A DNA stretch of 64,000 nucleotides, from the NCBI GenBank assembly GCA_963663365.2, contig CAXXIH010000008.1:1488001-1552000 (forward strand), given 5' to 3'. Within the stretch, counting starts at the first letter, position 1. Every line of letters starts with the position of its first letter. Positions 27,607 to 37,049 of this stretch are shown here, one piece after another. This DNA comes from G963663365 sp963663365 (GTDB lineage Bacteria; Hinthialibacterota; Hinthialibacteria; Hinthialibacterales; G963663365). The position numbers and the translations under genes are program-made. The notes under the pieces were generated by a model, which was not told where the DNA came from, made no database searches, and saw only the letters and a program-made list of their open reading frames with translations.

Positions 27607-29007
27607 TCATCGGTCCCCGGATTGAGCCTTTTCAGCCAGGAATTTCTTATAATCCAAGAATAATTTTACGGTGTCTTCGCCGCCGGGCTTACCGCTTGAC
27701 CATGGCGCGTTTAAAAGCCCGGGATATTGATAGCAAAGGATTTTTTCGAAATTCGGGAAACGATAAAGATCGTCAACTAGGCCATCGATAGGCCGCGGAT
27801 ACAGGTCCTTGTTAGGCCCGAAAAGAAAGACTTCCATATCCATCCAAAGATGCGCCCCGGTTTCGTCGCATAAGTTTTGCAGCCATATCGCCGCCTCTTC
27901 TCCGCTCACATCATCATCGTGCATACGATGAAATCCGAACGGGCAAAGAATGTCACAATTCGGCAAAACCTCCCGCCAAGCTTCTTCGGCCTTGGCCAGG
28001 TAATGGGAATTCGGAGCCAACATCAACGGCTTATCGGGCGAAAAACTCCCGCAATGTTGTTTCATTTCTTTAAAGAAATTCGCAATTTCTTTTTTGTACC
28101 GGACCGTGTCTTCTTCCGAATGATTGCCTAACAACATGGAGCCCGGAACTTCTTCGGCGATATACCAGCCATAAACTGAACGGTGGTGACCATACATCTC
28201 CCAAAGTTCCGCCGCCAAATGTTTGTTCCACTCCAACGAGCCGGGAGAGAAATCGAACCATGCATACAATCCGAGACCAAGAAACACATGCATCCCCAAA
28301 GCATCGGCCTCACGCAAAATCGCTTCGATGGGATCTTTCGCTTCAATATCCATACGGGCGGAATATAATTTCGATGGATAAAAAGCCTTCCCCTCATAGC
28401 CATCCCGCTCAATGTTGTGTTTGCCTTCGTAAACCTGATTTCGGAAAACTTCTTGGATGACGATGATATCCCAACCAATCTCATGCATCCCGCGAATTTG
28501 CTCGCGCCATTGTTCATCGGTCAATAGGCGTATTTCCCGGTTCCAGCGCGCGCCTTCCTGCTCGCTCCAATGATAGATACCAGCCCAGGCGCCGTCGATT
28601 TGGCGGGTTGAACGTACCGTGGAAGCGAAGATTTCGAGATCGCGGGCTGTGCTTAATGCGGTATCCGGTGAATCGGCCGTGAGAATTATTTTATGTCTTC
28701 CGGCAAGACCGGCGGTTGGGCGGCGGAAGGCAAATCCACGGACAGACCGCGCCGGAATTTCAAGTTCACTCGTATAAAGTTCAGTCAAAACACCCGCTGT
28801 ATCCAATTGGACCCGGATAGCAAATGTTTCATCAACAAGCGTGTCATTACGTACAGCACCGCGAATATCGAGCTCGATCTGATCGGTCACGGGCGATGGA
28901 GGAATAAGCGTCAATGAGATATTCGGAGGCGAATTTTGACCGGCAATACAAGTTAATGAAATAAGAAACGTACAAAACGAAATCCATATGAACCGTTGAT
29001 GTGCCAT
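27607..29007 (-). CDS. exported DUF4434-like TIM-barrel protein (putative glycoside hydrolase)
   Basis: 466 residues with a signal peptide (about 1-22). Residues 25-130 look like a beta-sandwich; the rest resembles DUF4434/GH-like TIM barrels: MHEIGWDIIVIQEVFRNQV, DPIEAILREADALGMHVFLGL, SVYGWYIAEEVPG (an E-E pair at the strand end where the acid would be), LMLAPNSHY and CDILCPFGFHRM. Target sugar unknown. Third gene of the minus-strand operon led by 30260-32959, 47 bases after the sialidase-like gene. Confidence 0.65.
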   Translation of the reverse strand: MAHQRFIWISFCTFLISLTCIAGQNSPPNISLTLIPPSPVTDQIELDIRGAVRNDTLVDETFAIRVQLDTAGVLTELYTSELEIPARSVRGFAFRRPTAGLAGRHKIILTADSPDTALSTARDLEIFASTVRSTRQIDGAWAGIYHWSEQEGARWNREIRLLTDEQWREQIRGMHEIGWDIIVIQEVFRNQVYEGKHNIERDGYEGKAFYPSKLYSARMDIEAKDPIEAILREADALGMHVFLGLGLYAWFDFSPGSLEWNKHLAAELWEMYGHHRSVYGWYIAEEVPGSMLLGNHSEEDTVRYKKEIANFFKEMKQHCGSFSPDKPLMLAPNSHYLAKAEEAWREVLPNCDILCPFGFHRMHDDDVSGEEAAIWLQNLCDETGAHLWMDMEVFLFGPNKDLYPRPIDGLVDDLYRFPNFEKILCYQYPGLLNAPWSSGKPGGEDTVKLFLDYKKFLAEKAQSGDR

Positions 29008-29054
29008 TGCCGATCACTCCAAAATCCAAGAATAGACTATTTCTATCTTGACAG

Positions 29055-30200
29055 TTATTGATCGTTCGGCTCCCAAATACTGGCCGCAATGTGTTGTTGC
29101 GGATGTTCGGGGCTGGCCCAGTAATAAATCACAACCAATCGCCCATCCTCCCGCTGGACCAAACGGCAATAACCAAAATCCTGATCGTTTTGACCGGAGT
29201 CATATCCTTCACGGAGCAGATGTTCTTGGCCCCATGTAGCCCCTTCATCTGTGCTGTAGCGATAAAACAACTTCCGTTTCGAACGGTTTCCATACACACA
29301 ACAGAGACGCCCATCGCTCAGACGTACCAATGATGGAGGATTGCCGTTCGAGGAGCCCGTATCGGCTACTCGGCTCAAATGCGACCAATGATTCCCGTTG
29401 TCCTGTGTAACATAAGCATCAATCCAACAATCGTTCTTGTCCATATCTCTGCGCCGAATCACTGTTACCAGTTTTGTTGCGGAACAACGAACCGTCGTAG
29501 GCATCACCGCCCGGTAAGGATCGCTTAATGGAACCACCCATGTAACGAAATTAAAGGTCAATCCGCCGTCCGTGGTCCGGGCGCAAAACACCCGGTCGGT
29601 GCCCCACCCGTCGGGTTTCCGCGCCGAAAGCATGAGCAGGCAATCTTCGGGGCCGTTCACGATATAATCAACCCGTTGGGTCAGTTCAGCCCCGCGCAAT
29701 TCTTCACATTCGGCAAGACTACCCAGACAGTAGGGCCCCTGCCATTTTTTGCCACGGTCTTGCGAGATAAAAAATGCGCCCTGTTTTCTTTCACTAGCCA
29801 AATAGCCAATCCCCACCGGACGCAAGACAAAACCTGAATCTGTGAAATCCACGCCGCCGGGGAAACTCAATTCAGCGTCGCCATCCCCGACAAAATTATC
29901 GGGATCGGTCATTTCCCAATGCTCGCCGCCATCCAGACTTCGCGCCAAAACACTGCGATAGGGAGCCGCGATATTGTGCCCCTTTTTAACCTCATAAGTC
30001 CCAAGTGTGAAACCGGCCAAGATTTCCCGCCCATCCCAAATCCAAATGCCGTTGTTGGCGGGCCAACCGCAAAAACTTTCCGTATCGGCATAAACAATGA
30101 CATGCCGTGGCTCGCCCGCTTCTGAAATCTCTGCAATAAGAGCAAAACCACCAAAAGCCATGCATGCAATTAAAAGTCGAACCAATGCTTGTTTTCTCAT
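29055..30200 (-). CDS. exported sialidase-like BNR-repeat protein
   Basis: 381 residues with a signal peptide (about 1-28). Five Asp boxes can be read (SLDGGEHW, SQDRGKKW, TTDGGLTF, TQDNGNHW, STDEGATW), one per blade of a six-bladed propeller typical of the sialidase superfamily. I cannot confirm the full Arg triad and nucleophilic Tyr/Glu of true sialidases, so the sugar cleaved is uncertain. Middle gene of the three-gene secreted operon. Confidence 0.75.
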   Translation of the reverse strand: MRKQALVRLLIACMAFGGFALIAEISEAGEPRHVIVYADTESFCGWPANNGIWIWDGREILAGFTLGTYEVKKGHNIAAPYRSVLARSLDGGEHWEMTDPDNFVGDGDAELSFPGGVDFTDSGFVLRPVGIGYLASERKQGAFFISQDRGKKWQGPYCLGSLAECEELRGAELTQRVDYIVNGPEDCLLMLSARKPDGWGTDRVFCARTTDGGLTFNFVTWVVPLSDPYRAVMPTTVRCSATKLVTVIRRRDMDKNDCWIDAYVTQDNGNHWSHLSRVADTGSSNGNPPSLVRLSDGRLCCVYGNRSKRKLFYRYSTDEGATWGQEHLLREGYDSGQNDQDFGYCRLVQREDGRLVVIYYWASPEHPQQHIAASIWEPNDQ

Positions 30201-30259
30201 CGTCCGTTTCCTCTTCTGGCTACAGGATACATGCTATCACAAACCGAACTGCCTTCATG

Positions 30260-32959
30260 CTACATGCCGGATGCAGGCTGCAAAGGACCACGGATATCAT
30301 ACGCAACCGATCCGATGCGGATATCCATTTCGGTATTGCTCGCGCCATCGCCCCATTGGATATAGGGACCCTGTGCTTGCGCAGCCGGATCGAATCCATA
30401 AAAGCAGTGGCGTACTCCCAATAGCACTCCATCCCGGTAAATCTGCACGGCCTTATCGTGCCGGATTGCCATCCGGAATGTATGCATCCGGTCGCCATTC
30501 TCCAGCCCATCGGCAAGCAAAGAATAAACACCCTCATACCAATACACGGCATCCCGGGTCACCGTTATAAAATAGCGTTCGCCCATTGGCGACCCATCGC
30601 CCAGGTAGACTTCGAAATCGGCCCCTCGCTCTTTCGTGCTGTTCTCTAAAACCTGGAACTCGATTTCAGCCGTGACGCCTTTCTCCGAGTCCGCTCCCGA
30701 AAACGCGCATTCCGATGTACTGGCCCAGCGCACGCGTTGCTCCGGTCCTGTATCCAAATGCAAAACATCGCCCGGTTGCATCAAGAACTTCTTTTCATCG
30801 GCGCCGCTTCCGGTAAATGACCAGTCCGCCGAATCGCAAAATCCGGGGTGCTTGGGATTCATAACGGTTGAAAGCGAGGCCGATATGAGAAGCTCTTTCG
30901 CCTCGGGTGGTGAAGACGATACGTGATGCGGTTCAGGTGGCGTTGCCTCTAACCAAGCGAGATTAAAAGCATAGTGATTGCGGCTGCCGATGAGTTGAAT
31001 CACGCCATCGGCGGTTTGGCAGACAGAAAGATAGCCTCTGGGTTCGCCGTTGTTGGCATCCATCACAAAGGCGCTTCCATCTGTGGTTTCCACAGGATGA
31101 GGCGGGCCATCGTCGCTTACCGGACGGCGTATCGACCAGGTCTTGCCGTCATCATAAGAAAGCGCGGTATAAAGCCCCCGAATGCCGCGCTGTTTCCCCG
31201 AAACATCGGTGATAAGCAGCGGTTCATTCGCAAACGATGCGAAAAACAACGGCCCTTCGTGGAGCCGCGTCAAAACCAAACGTTGGCCGCTGCTAATGGG
31301 GGGAAAGGGGCTGGCGCTGTATTCCCAGGTATCGCCCCTATCACCGGAGATACTTAAAGGCATCTTCCCATCGATAGAATCTCCCCGCCCTAATGCCAAC
31401 AGACGCCCGTCTTGCAGTTCCACAACGCCCGCGTGAATCCCTGCAATACGCCCGGTCGCGGTTTTCCACGTTTCGCCGCCGTCGGTACTCAAATGGATCG
31501 CCGTTCCGCCATGTCCGGCTGTCACTGCATCGCACGGCAATACGATTGTACCGTCACGCATTTGAAAAACCGACTCAATCGGCATCTGTCCGGTTCTATG
31601 TTTGGGAAGAATCAAACGCGCGCGCGACCAGGTTACGCCGTTATCGGTAGAGGTACGCAGGATCGTTGCAAGATTGCCAAACGTTGCCGCGGCGGAGAGT
31701 CCGCAGAAATGAAAGAGAGTCTGGTTGCCATCAAACCACAACGCGGGCGCATGATCGTTACGGTCGGGCGCATTCCAAAAAACGGAGGCTTCGTCCCACT
31801 CCTCCGTTCCGTAACGCAGACGGCTGGCTAGCAGTCCCAGTTCGCGGCCCGGTTCTTCCACACAGGAATACCAAATCGCCAAAAGGTCGCCATTCGGGCA
31901 TTCGACCAAAGCCGGATCGTGATTGTGACGGGAAAACCGGGGACCGATGGAATGCAGCGGGATTTTTACGTATTTCCGAGGCCCTTTAAAATAGGGGACT
32001 TTCGGATCCGGCCCCTTGGCGAGATCCGTGGGCACATCCTGACATACATTTTGCCGGTATCGTTCAGGTTTGGGTGTGGGTACGGGTGTAGTTTTCGGAA
32101 GCGGCCCGAGTGCCACGCGAAATCCGATCACCCAAGAACGGTCTTCGGGGATCGTCCCCATACGGTTCGCCGAACGAAGATAATAGAGCTCGGTGTTATG
32201 GCTTCCGCCGCGTGTGACGCGGAAATTTCCATCTACGGGGCCAACCGGATCCCGTGAATCCGATTCCGTGTATGGGCCATACCAATCGCTGCACCATTCC
32301 TCCACGTTGCCGTGCATGTCGAAAAGTCCCCAGGCATTGGGCGGCGTTTGCCCGATACGGAGAGAGACAACATGCGAGCCCTTGCTGCGGGTTAAATCGG
32401 GGTACCAGCTGATACGGGCACGCTGGGCATAAAGCGGCGTCTGCAAATGTTCCCCTTCAAAGTAGTTGGTGTTCGTTCCCGCGCGGCATGCGTATTCCCA
32501 TTCGGCCTCTGTGGGCAAACGGTACGGCAGTCCTTCCCGTTTTGAGAGCCATTCGCAAAACGCCGACGCCTCGAACCAATTGACAAAGACAACGGCTTCA
32601 TCGTCCTCTTTTGAAAAACTCAACCTGCCGCGCTGATGTTTGTGCTCTTCGCGGAACTGCTCGTATTGTTGATTGGTTGTTTCATAAGTGCTCAGATAAA
32701 AAGGCTGGCTGATGGTGATCTCGGTCTTTGGATATTCGTCAAAATCGCCGTCACACCGGAAATCCAGCCGCGCAATTTCAAAGGCTAAAGGGAGCTGCCC
32801 CGCGCCACGGGTAAAGACGCCCGGTTCGATCCGTGCAAATTCCATCCCGATAGAGTTTGTAAAGGTTTTGCTTGTGGGCATTTCAGCCGCGCCCGCACGG
32901 GAACAAAAAAAGACCGGAGCAATAAGAAGTCCGATCAGCGTTAATCCGTTTCGATTCAT
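30260..32959 (-). CDS. exported fusion: FGE/sulfatase-modifying-like domain + sialidase-like propeller + C-terminal sandwich domain
   Basis: 899 residues with a signal peptide (about 1-24). Residues 30-285 are an FGE-sulfatase-type domain (GMEFARIEPGVF, RLPTEAEWEYACRAGT, GLFDMHGNVEEWCSDW, FRVTRGGSHNTELYYLRSAN). The catalytic Cys pair expected near the RGGS segment is absent, so sulfatase activation is unlikely and the fold probably binds ligands. Residues 330-690 have Asp boxes (STDNGVTW, STDGGETW, SGDRGDTW, SYDDGKTW). The last 170 residues look like a concanavalin/LamG-like module. It heads the operon toward 27607. Confidence 0.8.
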   Translation of the reverse strand: MNRNGLTLIGLLIAPVFFCSRAGAAEMPTSKTFTNSIGMEFARIEPGVFTRGAGQLPLAFEIARLDFRCDGDFDEYPKTEITISQPFYLSTYETTNQQYEQFREEHKHQRGRLSFSKEDDEAVVFVNWFEASAFCEWLSKREGLPYRLPTEAEWEYACRAGTNTNYFEGEHLQTPLYAQRARISWYPDLTRSKGSHVVSLRIGQTPPNAWGLFDMHGNVEEWCSDWYGPYTESDSRDPVGPVDGNFRVTRGGSHNTELYYLRSANRMGTIPEDRSWVIGFRVALGPLPKTTPVPTPKPERYRQNVCQDVPTDLAKGPDPKVPYFKGPRKYVKIPLHSIGPRFSRHNHDPALVECPNGDLLAIWYSCVEEPGRELGLLASRLRYGTEEWDEASVFWNAPDRNDHAPALWFDGNQTLFHFCGLSAAATFGNLATILRTSTDNGVTWSRARLILPKHRTGQMPIESVFQMRDGTIVLPCDAVTAGHGGTAIHLSTDGGETWKTATGRIAGIHAGVVELQDGRLLALGRGDSIDGKMPLSISGDRGDTWEYSASPFPPISSGQRLVLTRLHEGPLFFASFANEPLLITDVSGKQRGIRGLYTALSYDDGKTWSIRRPVSDDGPPHPVETTDGSAFVMDANNGEPRGYLSVCQTADGVIQLIGSRNHYAFNLAWLEATPPEPHHVSSSPPEAKELLISASLSTVMNPKHPGFCDSADWSFTGSGADEKKFLMQPGDVLHLDTGPEQRVRWASTSECAFSGADSEKGVTAEIEFQVLENSTKERGADFEVYLGDGSPMGERYFITVTRDAVYWYEGVYSLLADGLENGDRMHTFRMAIRHDKAVQIYRDGVLLGVRHCFYGFDPAAQAQGPYIQWGDGASNTEMDIRIGSVAYDIRGPLQPASGM

Positions 32960-33135
32960 CTTTCTGCCTCACCAATGAATAAGACGAACGCACAACCTGT
33001 TCATCTTATCGATTGAAAAAAACTAGCAGAGAACAGAACCGGCGTCACGCTGCGGGATCCCCTCAACCGCCGTATCCCCTTATCGACCGAATCCCTCCCA
33101 AGAACCGAATCCCCTCCAAATGGCCCCCTTTGCCT

Positions 33136-33178
33136 TACCTTGAAAATTCAGTGGCCAGGACCGAGATTTCAAGGTATA
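33136..33178. repeat. quasi-palindromic repeat, copy 2
   Basis: TACCTTGAAA (33136-33145) and TTTCAAGGTA (33167-33176) form perfect 10-base inverted arms. Matches copy 1 at 27545-27587 in the same orientation. It sits 10 bases before the start of the AAA ATPase gene, and together the copies bracket the secreted-protein operon. Confidence 0.7.
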
Positions 33179-33187
33179 CTCTAAGGC

Positions 33188-34348
33188 ATGATCGAGCGCA
33201 AAGCCGAAGAAGATTCCGTACGCGGGCTGCTGAAACGCCATCCGGTGGTGGGGATTATCGGAGCGCGTCAGGTGGGCAAAACCACACTGGCCCGTATGAT
33301 TGCGGAGCGCCGGAAACGCGGTGTGGCGTTTTTCGATTTGGAAAATCCGGAAGATCTGGCGCGTCTCAGCGATCCCATGCTGGCGCTGAAGGGGCTCAAA
33401 GGCCTGGTGGTTATTGACGAGATTCAACGTTCCCCGGATCTGTTCCCCGTTCTGCGTGTACTCGCCGATAGGCCCAAAACACCGGCGCGGTTTTTGGTGC
33501 TCGGCAGCGCTTCGCCGGAACTCCTGCGCCAAGGTTCAGAGACGCTGGCGGGGCGGATTGTTTACCACGAGTTGGGAGGATTCTGCCTCCAAGAGACGGG
33601 GGCCAAAGATTACGGGCGTCTTTGGCTGCGTGGGGGGATGCCCCGCTCCTATCTTGCCGGTTCATTAAAAGAGAGCCACGAATGGCGGCGCGGTTTTGTG
33701 CGAACTTTTTTGGAACGCGACCTGCCCCAGTTGGGCATCACTATCAGCAGCACAACCATGCGCCGGTTCTGGACCATGTTGGCGCATTATCACGGGCAAA
33801 CCTGGAACGCTTCGGAGTTTGCGCGGTCCTTTGGCGTGTCCGATACCACAGTGCGGGGCTACCTCGACCGTCTGAGCGCGGCCCTTGTGGTGCGGCAGTT
33901 GCAGCCGTGGTACGAAAATATCTCCAAACGCCAAGTGCGCGCGCCCAAGGTTTATGTGGCCGATAGCGGGCTCCTGCACGCGCTGCTCAATCTCCGGACG
34001 CAAACCGATTTAGAGAGCCACCCCAAGGTTGGGGCCTCGTGGGAAGGATTTGTCATCGAACAACTGCGTTGGCGTCTGGGCGCGGAGCGGGAAGAGTGTT
34101 TCTTTTGGGCTACGCACGCGGGGGCCGAACTGGATTTGCTTTTTATTCGGGGACGCACCCGGCTGGGATTTGAGATCAAACGAACCACCACGCCGCAAAT
34201 CACGCCTTCGATGCGCAACGCTTTGAACGATTTGAAATTGAAACGGCTCGATGTGGTTCATGCCGGCGAGAACACCTTCCCCTTAGACAAAAAAATCCGC
34301 GCCTTGTCATTCTCACGGGTTTTGGAGGATTTGGAGGAAGTGGGGTAG
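33188..34348 (+). CDS. AAA (AAA_14) ATPase with DUF4143-like C-terminus
   Basis: 386 residues. Walker A GARQVGKTT (25-33), Walker B LVVIDEIQRSP (DE 77-78), sensor-like LVLGSASPELL, then a winged-helix-like segment (WNASEFARSFGVSDTTVRGY) and the DUF4143 end with SWEGFVIEQLRWRL, GAELDLLF and LGFEIKRT, where D and E-x-K recall a PD-(D/E)XK fold. These proteins are widespread, often in many copies per genome, and are of unclear role. The repeat palindrome immediately upstream may hold its control signals. Confidence 0.85.
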   Translation: MIERKAEEDSVRGLLKRHPVVGIIGARQVGKTTLARMIAERRKRGVAFFDLENPEDLARLSDPMLALKGLKGLVVIDEIQRSPDLFPVLRVLADRPKTPARFLVLGSASPELLRQGSETLAGRIVYHELGGFCLQETGAKDYGRLWLRGGMPRSYLAGSLKESHEWRRGFVRTFLERDLPQLGITISSTTMRRFWTMLAHYHGQTWNASEFARSFGVSDTTVRGYLDRLSAALVVRQLQPWYENISKRQVRAPKVYVADSGLLHALLNLRTQTDLESHPKVGASWEGFVIEQLRWRLGAEREECFFWATHAGAELDLLFIRGRTRLGFEIKRTTTPQITPSMRNALNDLKLKRLDVVHAGENTFPLDKKIRALSFSRVLEDLEEVG

Positions 34349-34486
34349 GTAGGAAGCAGAGGTGCTGCAACGAATTTGTTCATTTGGTTCTGAGCATCTA
34401 AACAATGTTCGGTTAAATTGCTATAGTAATGAAAGATCAAAGATATATTCGCTACTAGAAAATTTAACACCTTTATTTTCTGGAAC

Positions 34487-36787
34487 ATGGATACTCTTCG
34501 CGTAGACATAAGTTACCGACCATTGCGGATTGGATGGGCAATTCGGAAAAACGATATTGAAGCATTCCGCCAAGCCGTTCGATCATCTTATTCATTGTGG
34601 GGTGGATGGTTTAATCCAATTCTGGTTGTTGACCATGAAGAAGAGGCTAAGTGCATAGCAGACTTGTTTCAGATTGATCTCGTCTTACCCGTTGGTAATA
34701 GTGAGAAAACAGAGTCATTTATTTCTAAATTTCCCTATTTAATCAATCCGTTGCTTCCGAAACAATTGTTTGTGAACATGCGCAATGAGATTGGTTATTG
34801 CCAAGCTCTTGATGTACAAAACTTATTTTCCTATTTACAAAAGAAGGAATTGTGGGATAAAGTCAGCAAATCAAAACTGTGGATATACGAGTGGCAGGTC
34901 GACGATCCTTTATCTAATTTATTTCTTATCAATTTTGGATCTTACCCAGAAGTGAGTAAAACAGGCATTGAATACCTAGATATGCTTTTTCGCCTGTCAG
35001 GTGCAGATAAATATACGCTTGACGCCTCTTCACCTATTCCTGCGGATGCTTTGCAGCATCCAAGTATTCCGTTTCTTTCACGTTATGGTCTTGAGGGATA
35101 CAATCACAACCGGTCAGGATGGAACTGCCCGGGGTTTTTCATTGGTGATTCAAACAATTTTGATGATCTAATATGCTATTGGAATCTTCGTGCGGCAGAT
35201 GTTGCACTATGCTTTGTCGACAATAAACACCTTGACAGATTCAGTCACATCATTCCTGCGTGGGAGGCCAAAATACAACACTTTGTTTCAGGCCGCCCTG
35301 AATGGGAACGAGTCGTGGGAATGTGGTCGCGCGGTAAAGAAAAAGAAAAGATACAGAGATACACAGATCTAAAGGCTATGATTTGCCACGTGACAGATGG
35401 AACTTGGAATGGTCTAAACCTTTGCCCAGCAATCATGCATTTTCCCTCAATTTCAAACCTGGGAATAATTGGTCGTGATGGTGACGATTTGGAGATTTCT
35501 TTTCCTTTAAGTGAGAAGCCATTTTGTAGTGACACCCGTTTTTTCAGACAACATCTTGTTGCCTCAATATCTTTTCTTGGCGGATTATATGGTGATGAAA
35601 AGCGAACACTCTGTCCTCCTTACATTCCGGAGTTGAATGAGTTTTACTCACGAAGCATGCACTATTCTCATGACATGTTACGCATCGAACATGGTCAGAT
35701 TGGACTAATTGTCTATGCAGCAGGGACTGACGTAAGCCTAAAGGCTCTGCCGATCGCCGAATTGGTAGAACATGTTTTTGACATGGCAGGTTTGCAAGTA
35801 ACACCAAGCAATGGCGGCTTGATCACTCAACAGATAATTTCGATTCTGGGTGGCATTCAGGGAGCCCGGGTGTTTAAAATCCCGGGAGTACGGCGTCTTA
35901 TTAAGTCGCATGGACCGCGTTCTACATTTACACGTCGGGCAGCTATTCAAATAATTTCAGATAAAAATTCAAAAAATCCTGAATCAAATTTCCAGAATCA
36001 TCATAACCTACATATTGAATCTCGGCCAATGGGTACAAAGTTAACTCCCCAAGATGTCTTCGAATTCCTTGTTGAAAAAGGACTCTTCCGCATAGGCTTT
36101 AAATCAATTTGCCAAATGTGCCGCCTGCCAAGTTGGACGGCCTTGGACTCATTAAAACAAACTATAACGTGTGAACTCTGCGGAGTGAAATATGACGCTT
36201 CACGGCAATTGGTCAGAGGAGAATTTCAATATCGGCGTTCAGGGATATTAGGCACTCAATCCGATGCACAAGGTGCGATACCTGTGGCTTTGACACTGCA
36301 ACAATTGGGAGCGAATTTAACTGCAACATTGGAAAAACAAATTTACTCTACATCATTAGACGTTAAACCTCATACAAATACAAATATTCCCGAATGCGAG
36401 ATTGACTTTGTTTGGATGATTCGAGGTTTATATCCCGATAAAACGGCCGTGATTCTCGGAGAGTGTAAAGACCAATGTGAAATAGAAAAAAACACAATTA
36501 CGAATTTGGGCCGGATCGCCGACGGTTTCCCTCCAAACCGCTTCGAGACTTTTATCCTTTTGTCTAAATTGACTTCTTTTACTGACGACGAAATTAGCAG
36601 TGCGAAGTCACTGAACGATAGGTTTCATAACAGAGTAATTCTACTTACGTCGCGTGAACTTGAACCTTATCGCTTTTATGAGCGAACAAAAGCGGAATTT
36701 GACATTCCTAAATATGCAACAAGTCCAGAGGAACTTGCGAATATTACGGCTCATATTTATTTTCGAGATAAGTCTGATTCCGAGTAA
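34487..36787 (+). CDS. unrecognised protein with zinc finger and PD-(D/E)XK-like C-terminus (defence candidate)
   Basis: 766 residues, visibly richer in A+T than its neighbours. No family is recognised for residues 1-520. A four-Cys zinc site follows (C542-x2-C545 and C562-x2-C565), then a restriction-like nuclease core: E638, D640 (CEIDFVWMIRG), a strand with E659-x-K661 (AVILGECKD) and a helix after it. The composition, the lack of a signal peptide and the position between an AAA/DUF4143 gene and a Fic gene suggest a transferred, single-gene restriction or phage-defence effector, with the large N-terminal part as sensor. That role is inference; nuclease activity is supported only by the motif. 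Confidence 0.6.
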   Translation: MDTLRVDISYRPLRIGWAIRKNDIEAFRQAVRSSYSLWGGWFNPILVVDHEEEAKCIADLFQIDLVLPVGNSEKTESFISKFPYLINPLLPKQLFVNMRNEIGYCQALDVQNLFSYLQKKELWDKVSKSKLWIYEWQVDDPLSNLFLINFGSYPEVSKTGIEYLDMLFRLSGADKYTLDASSPIPADALQHPSIPFLSRYGLEGYNHNRSGWNCPGFFIGDSNNFDDLICYWNLRAADVALCFVDNKHLDRFSHIIPAWEAKIQHFVSGRPEWERVVGMWSRGKEKEKIQRYTDLKAMICHVTDGTWNGLNLCPAIMHFPSISNLGIIGRDGDDLEISFPLSEKPFCSDTRFFRQHLVASISFLGGLYGDEKRTLCPPYIPELNEFYSRSMHYSHDMLRIEHGQIGLIVYAAGTDVSLKALPIAELVEHVFDMAGLQVTPSNGGLITQQIISILGGIQGARVFKIPGVRRLIKSHGPRSTFTRRAAIQIISDKNSKNPESNFQNHHNLHIESRPMGTKLTPQDVFEFLVEKGLFRIGFKSICQMCRLPSWTALDSLKQTITCELCGVKYDASRQLVRGEFQYRRSGILGTQSDAQGAIPVALTLQQLGANLTATLEKQIYSTSLDVKPHTNTNIPECEIDFVWMIRGLYPDKTAVILGECKDQCEIEKNTITNLGRIADGFPPNRFETFILLSKLTSFTDDEISSAKSLNDRFHNRVILLTSRELEPYRFYERTKAEFDIPKYATSPEELANITAHIYFRDKSDSE

Positions 36788-36864
36788 CTTCCTCTGCCTG
36801 GCTTGGTCATGTCGAGTTTACGACATTGTGGCACGGAGGAATAAACACAACACGGAATATTCTC

Positions 36865-36990
36865 ATGATTCGACTTCATAATAATAAAACCAATAAAACC
36901 CACTGGCTCAGTGTTCTGCTTTTGGGATTGCATGAGGCGCGGGAGGAAAGGTTTAGGACGCTGCCGCGTGAGTTCAGCATGGTTCCGTAG
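36865..36990 (+). pseudogene. decayed copy of the 5' end of the GH106-like gene
   Basis: 36845-36990 closely matches 37936-38163: the same bases before the ATG, the same start (MIRLHNNKTNKTHWLSVLLL against MIQLHKNKTNKINRLGVLLM), then an internal deletion of about 75-80 bases, then the shared segment PREFSMVP, and a TAG where the real gene goes on with LWSW. 41 codons remain. The Fic gene lies between this copy and the intact gene, so a duplication or an insertion with target duplication occurred here. Confidence 0.8.
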
Positions 36991-37049
36991 ATCGATGAAC
37001 AGAAAAAAGGCTTACTATAAGAACCTTTAGCAGGATAAGGTGCCCATAC

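Noticed and set aside
29055..30200. Firm call of a catalytic sialidase
   Set aside because: Asp boxes prove only the propeller type; the Arg triad and Tyr/Glu pair could not be assigned by eye.
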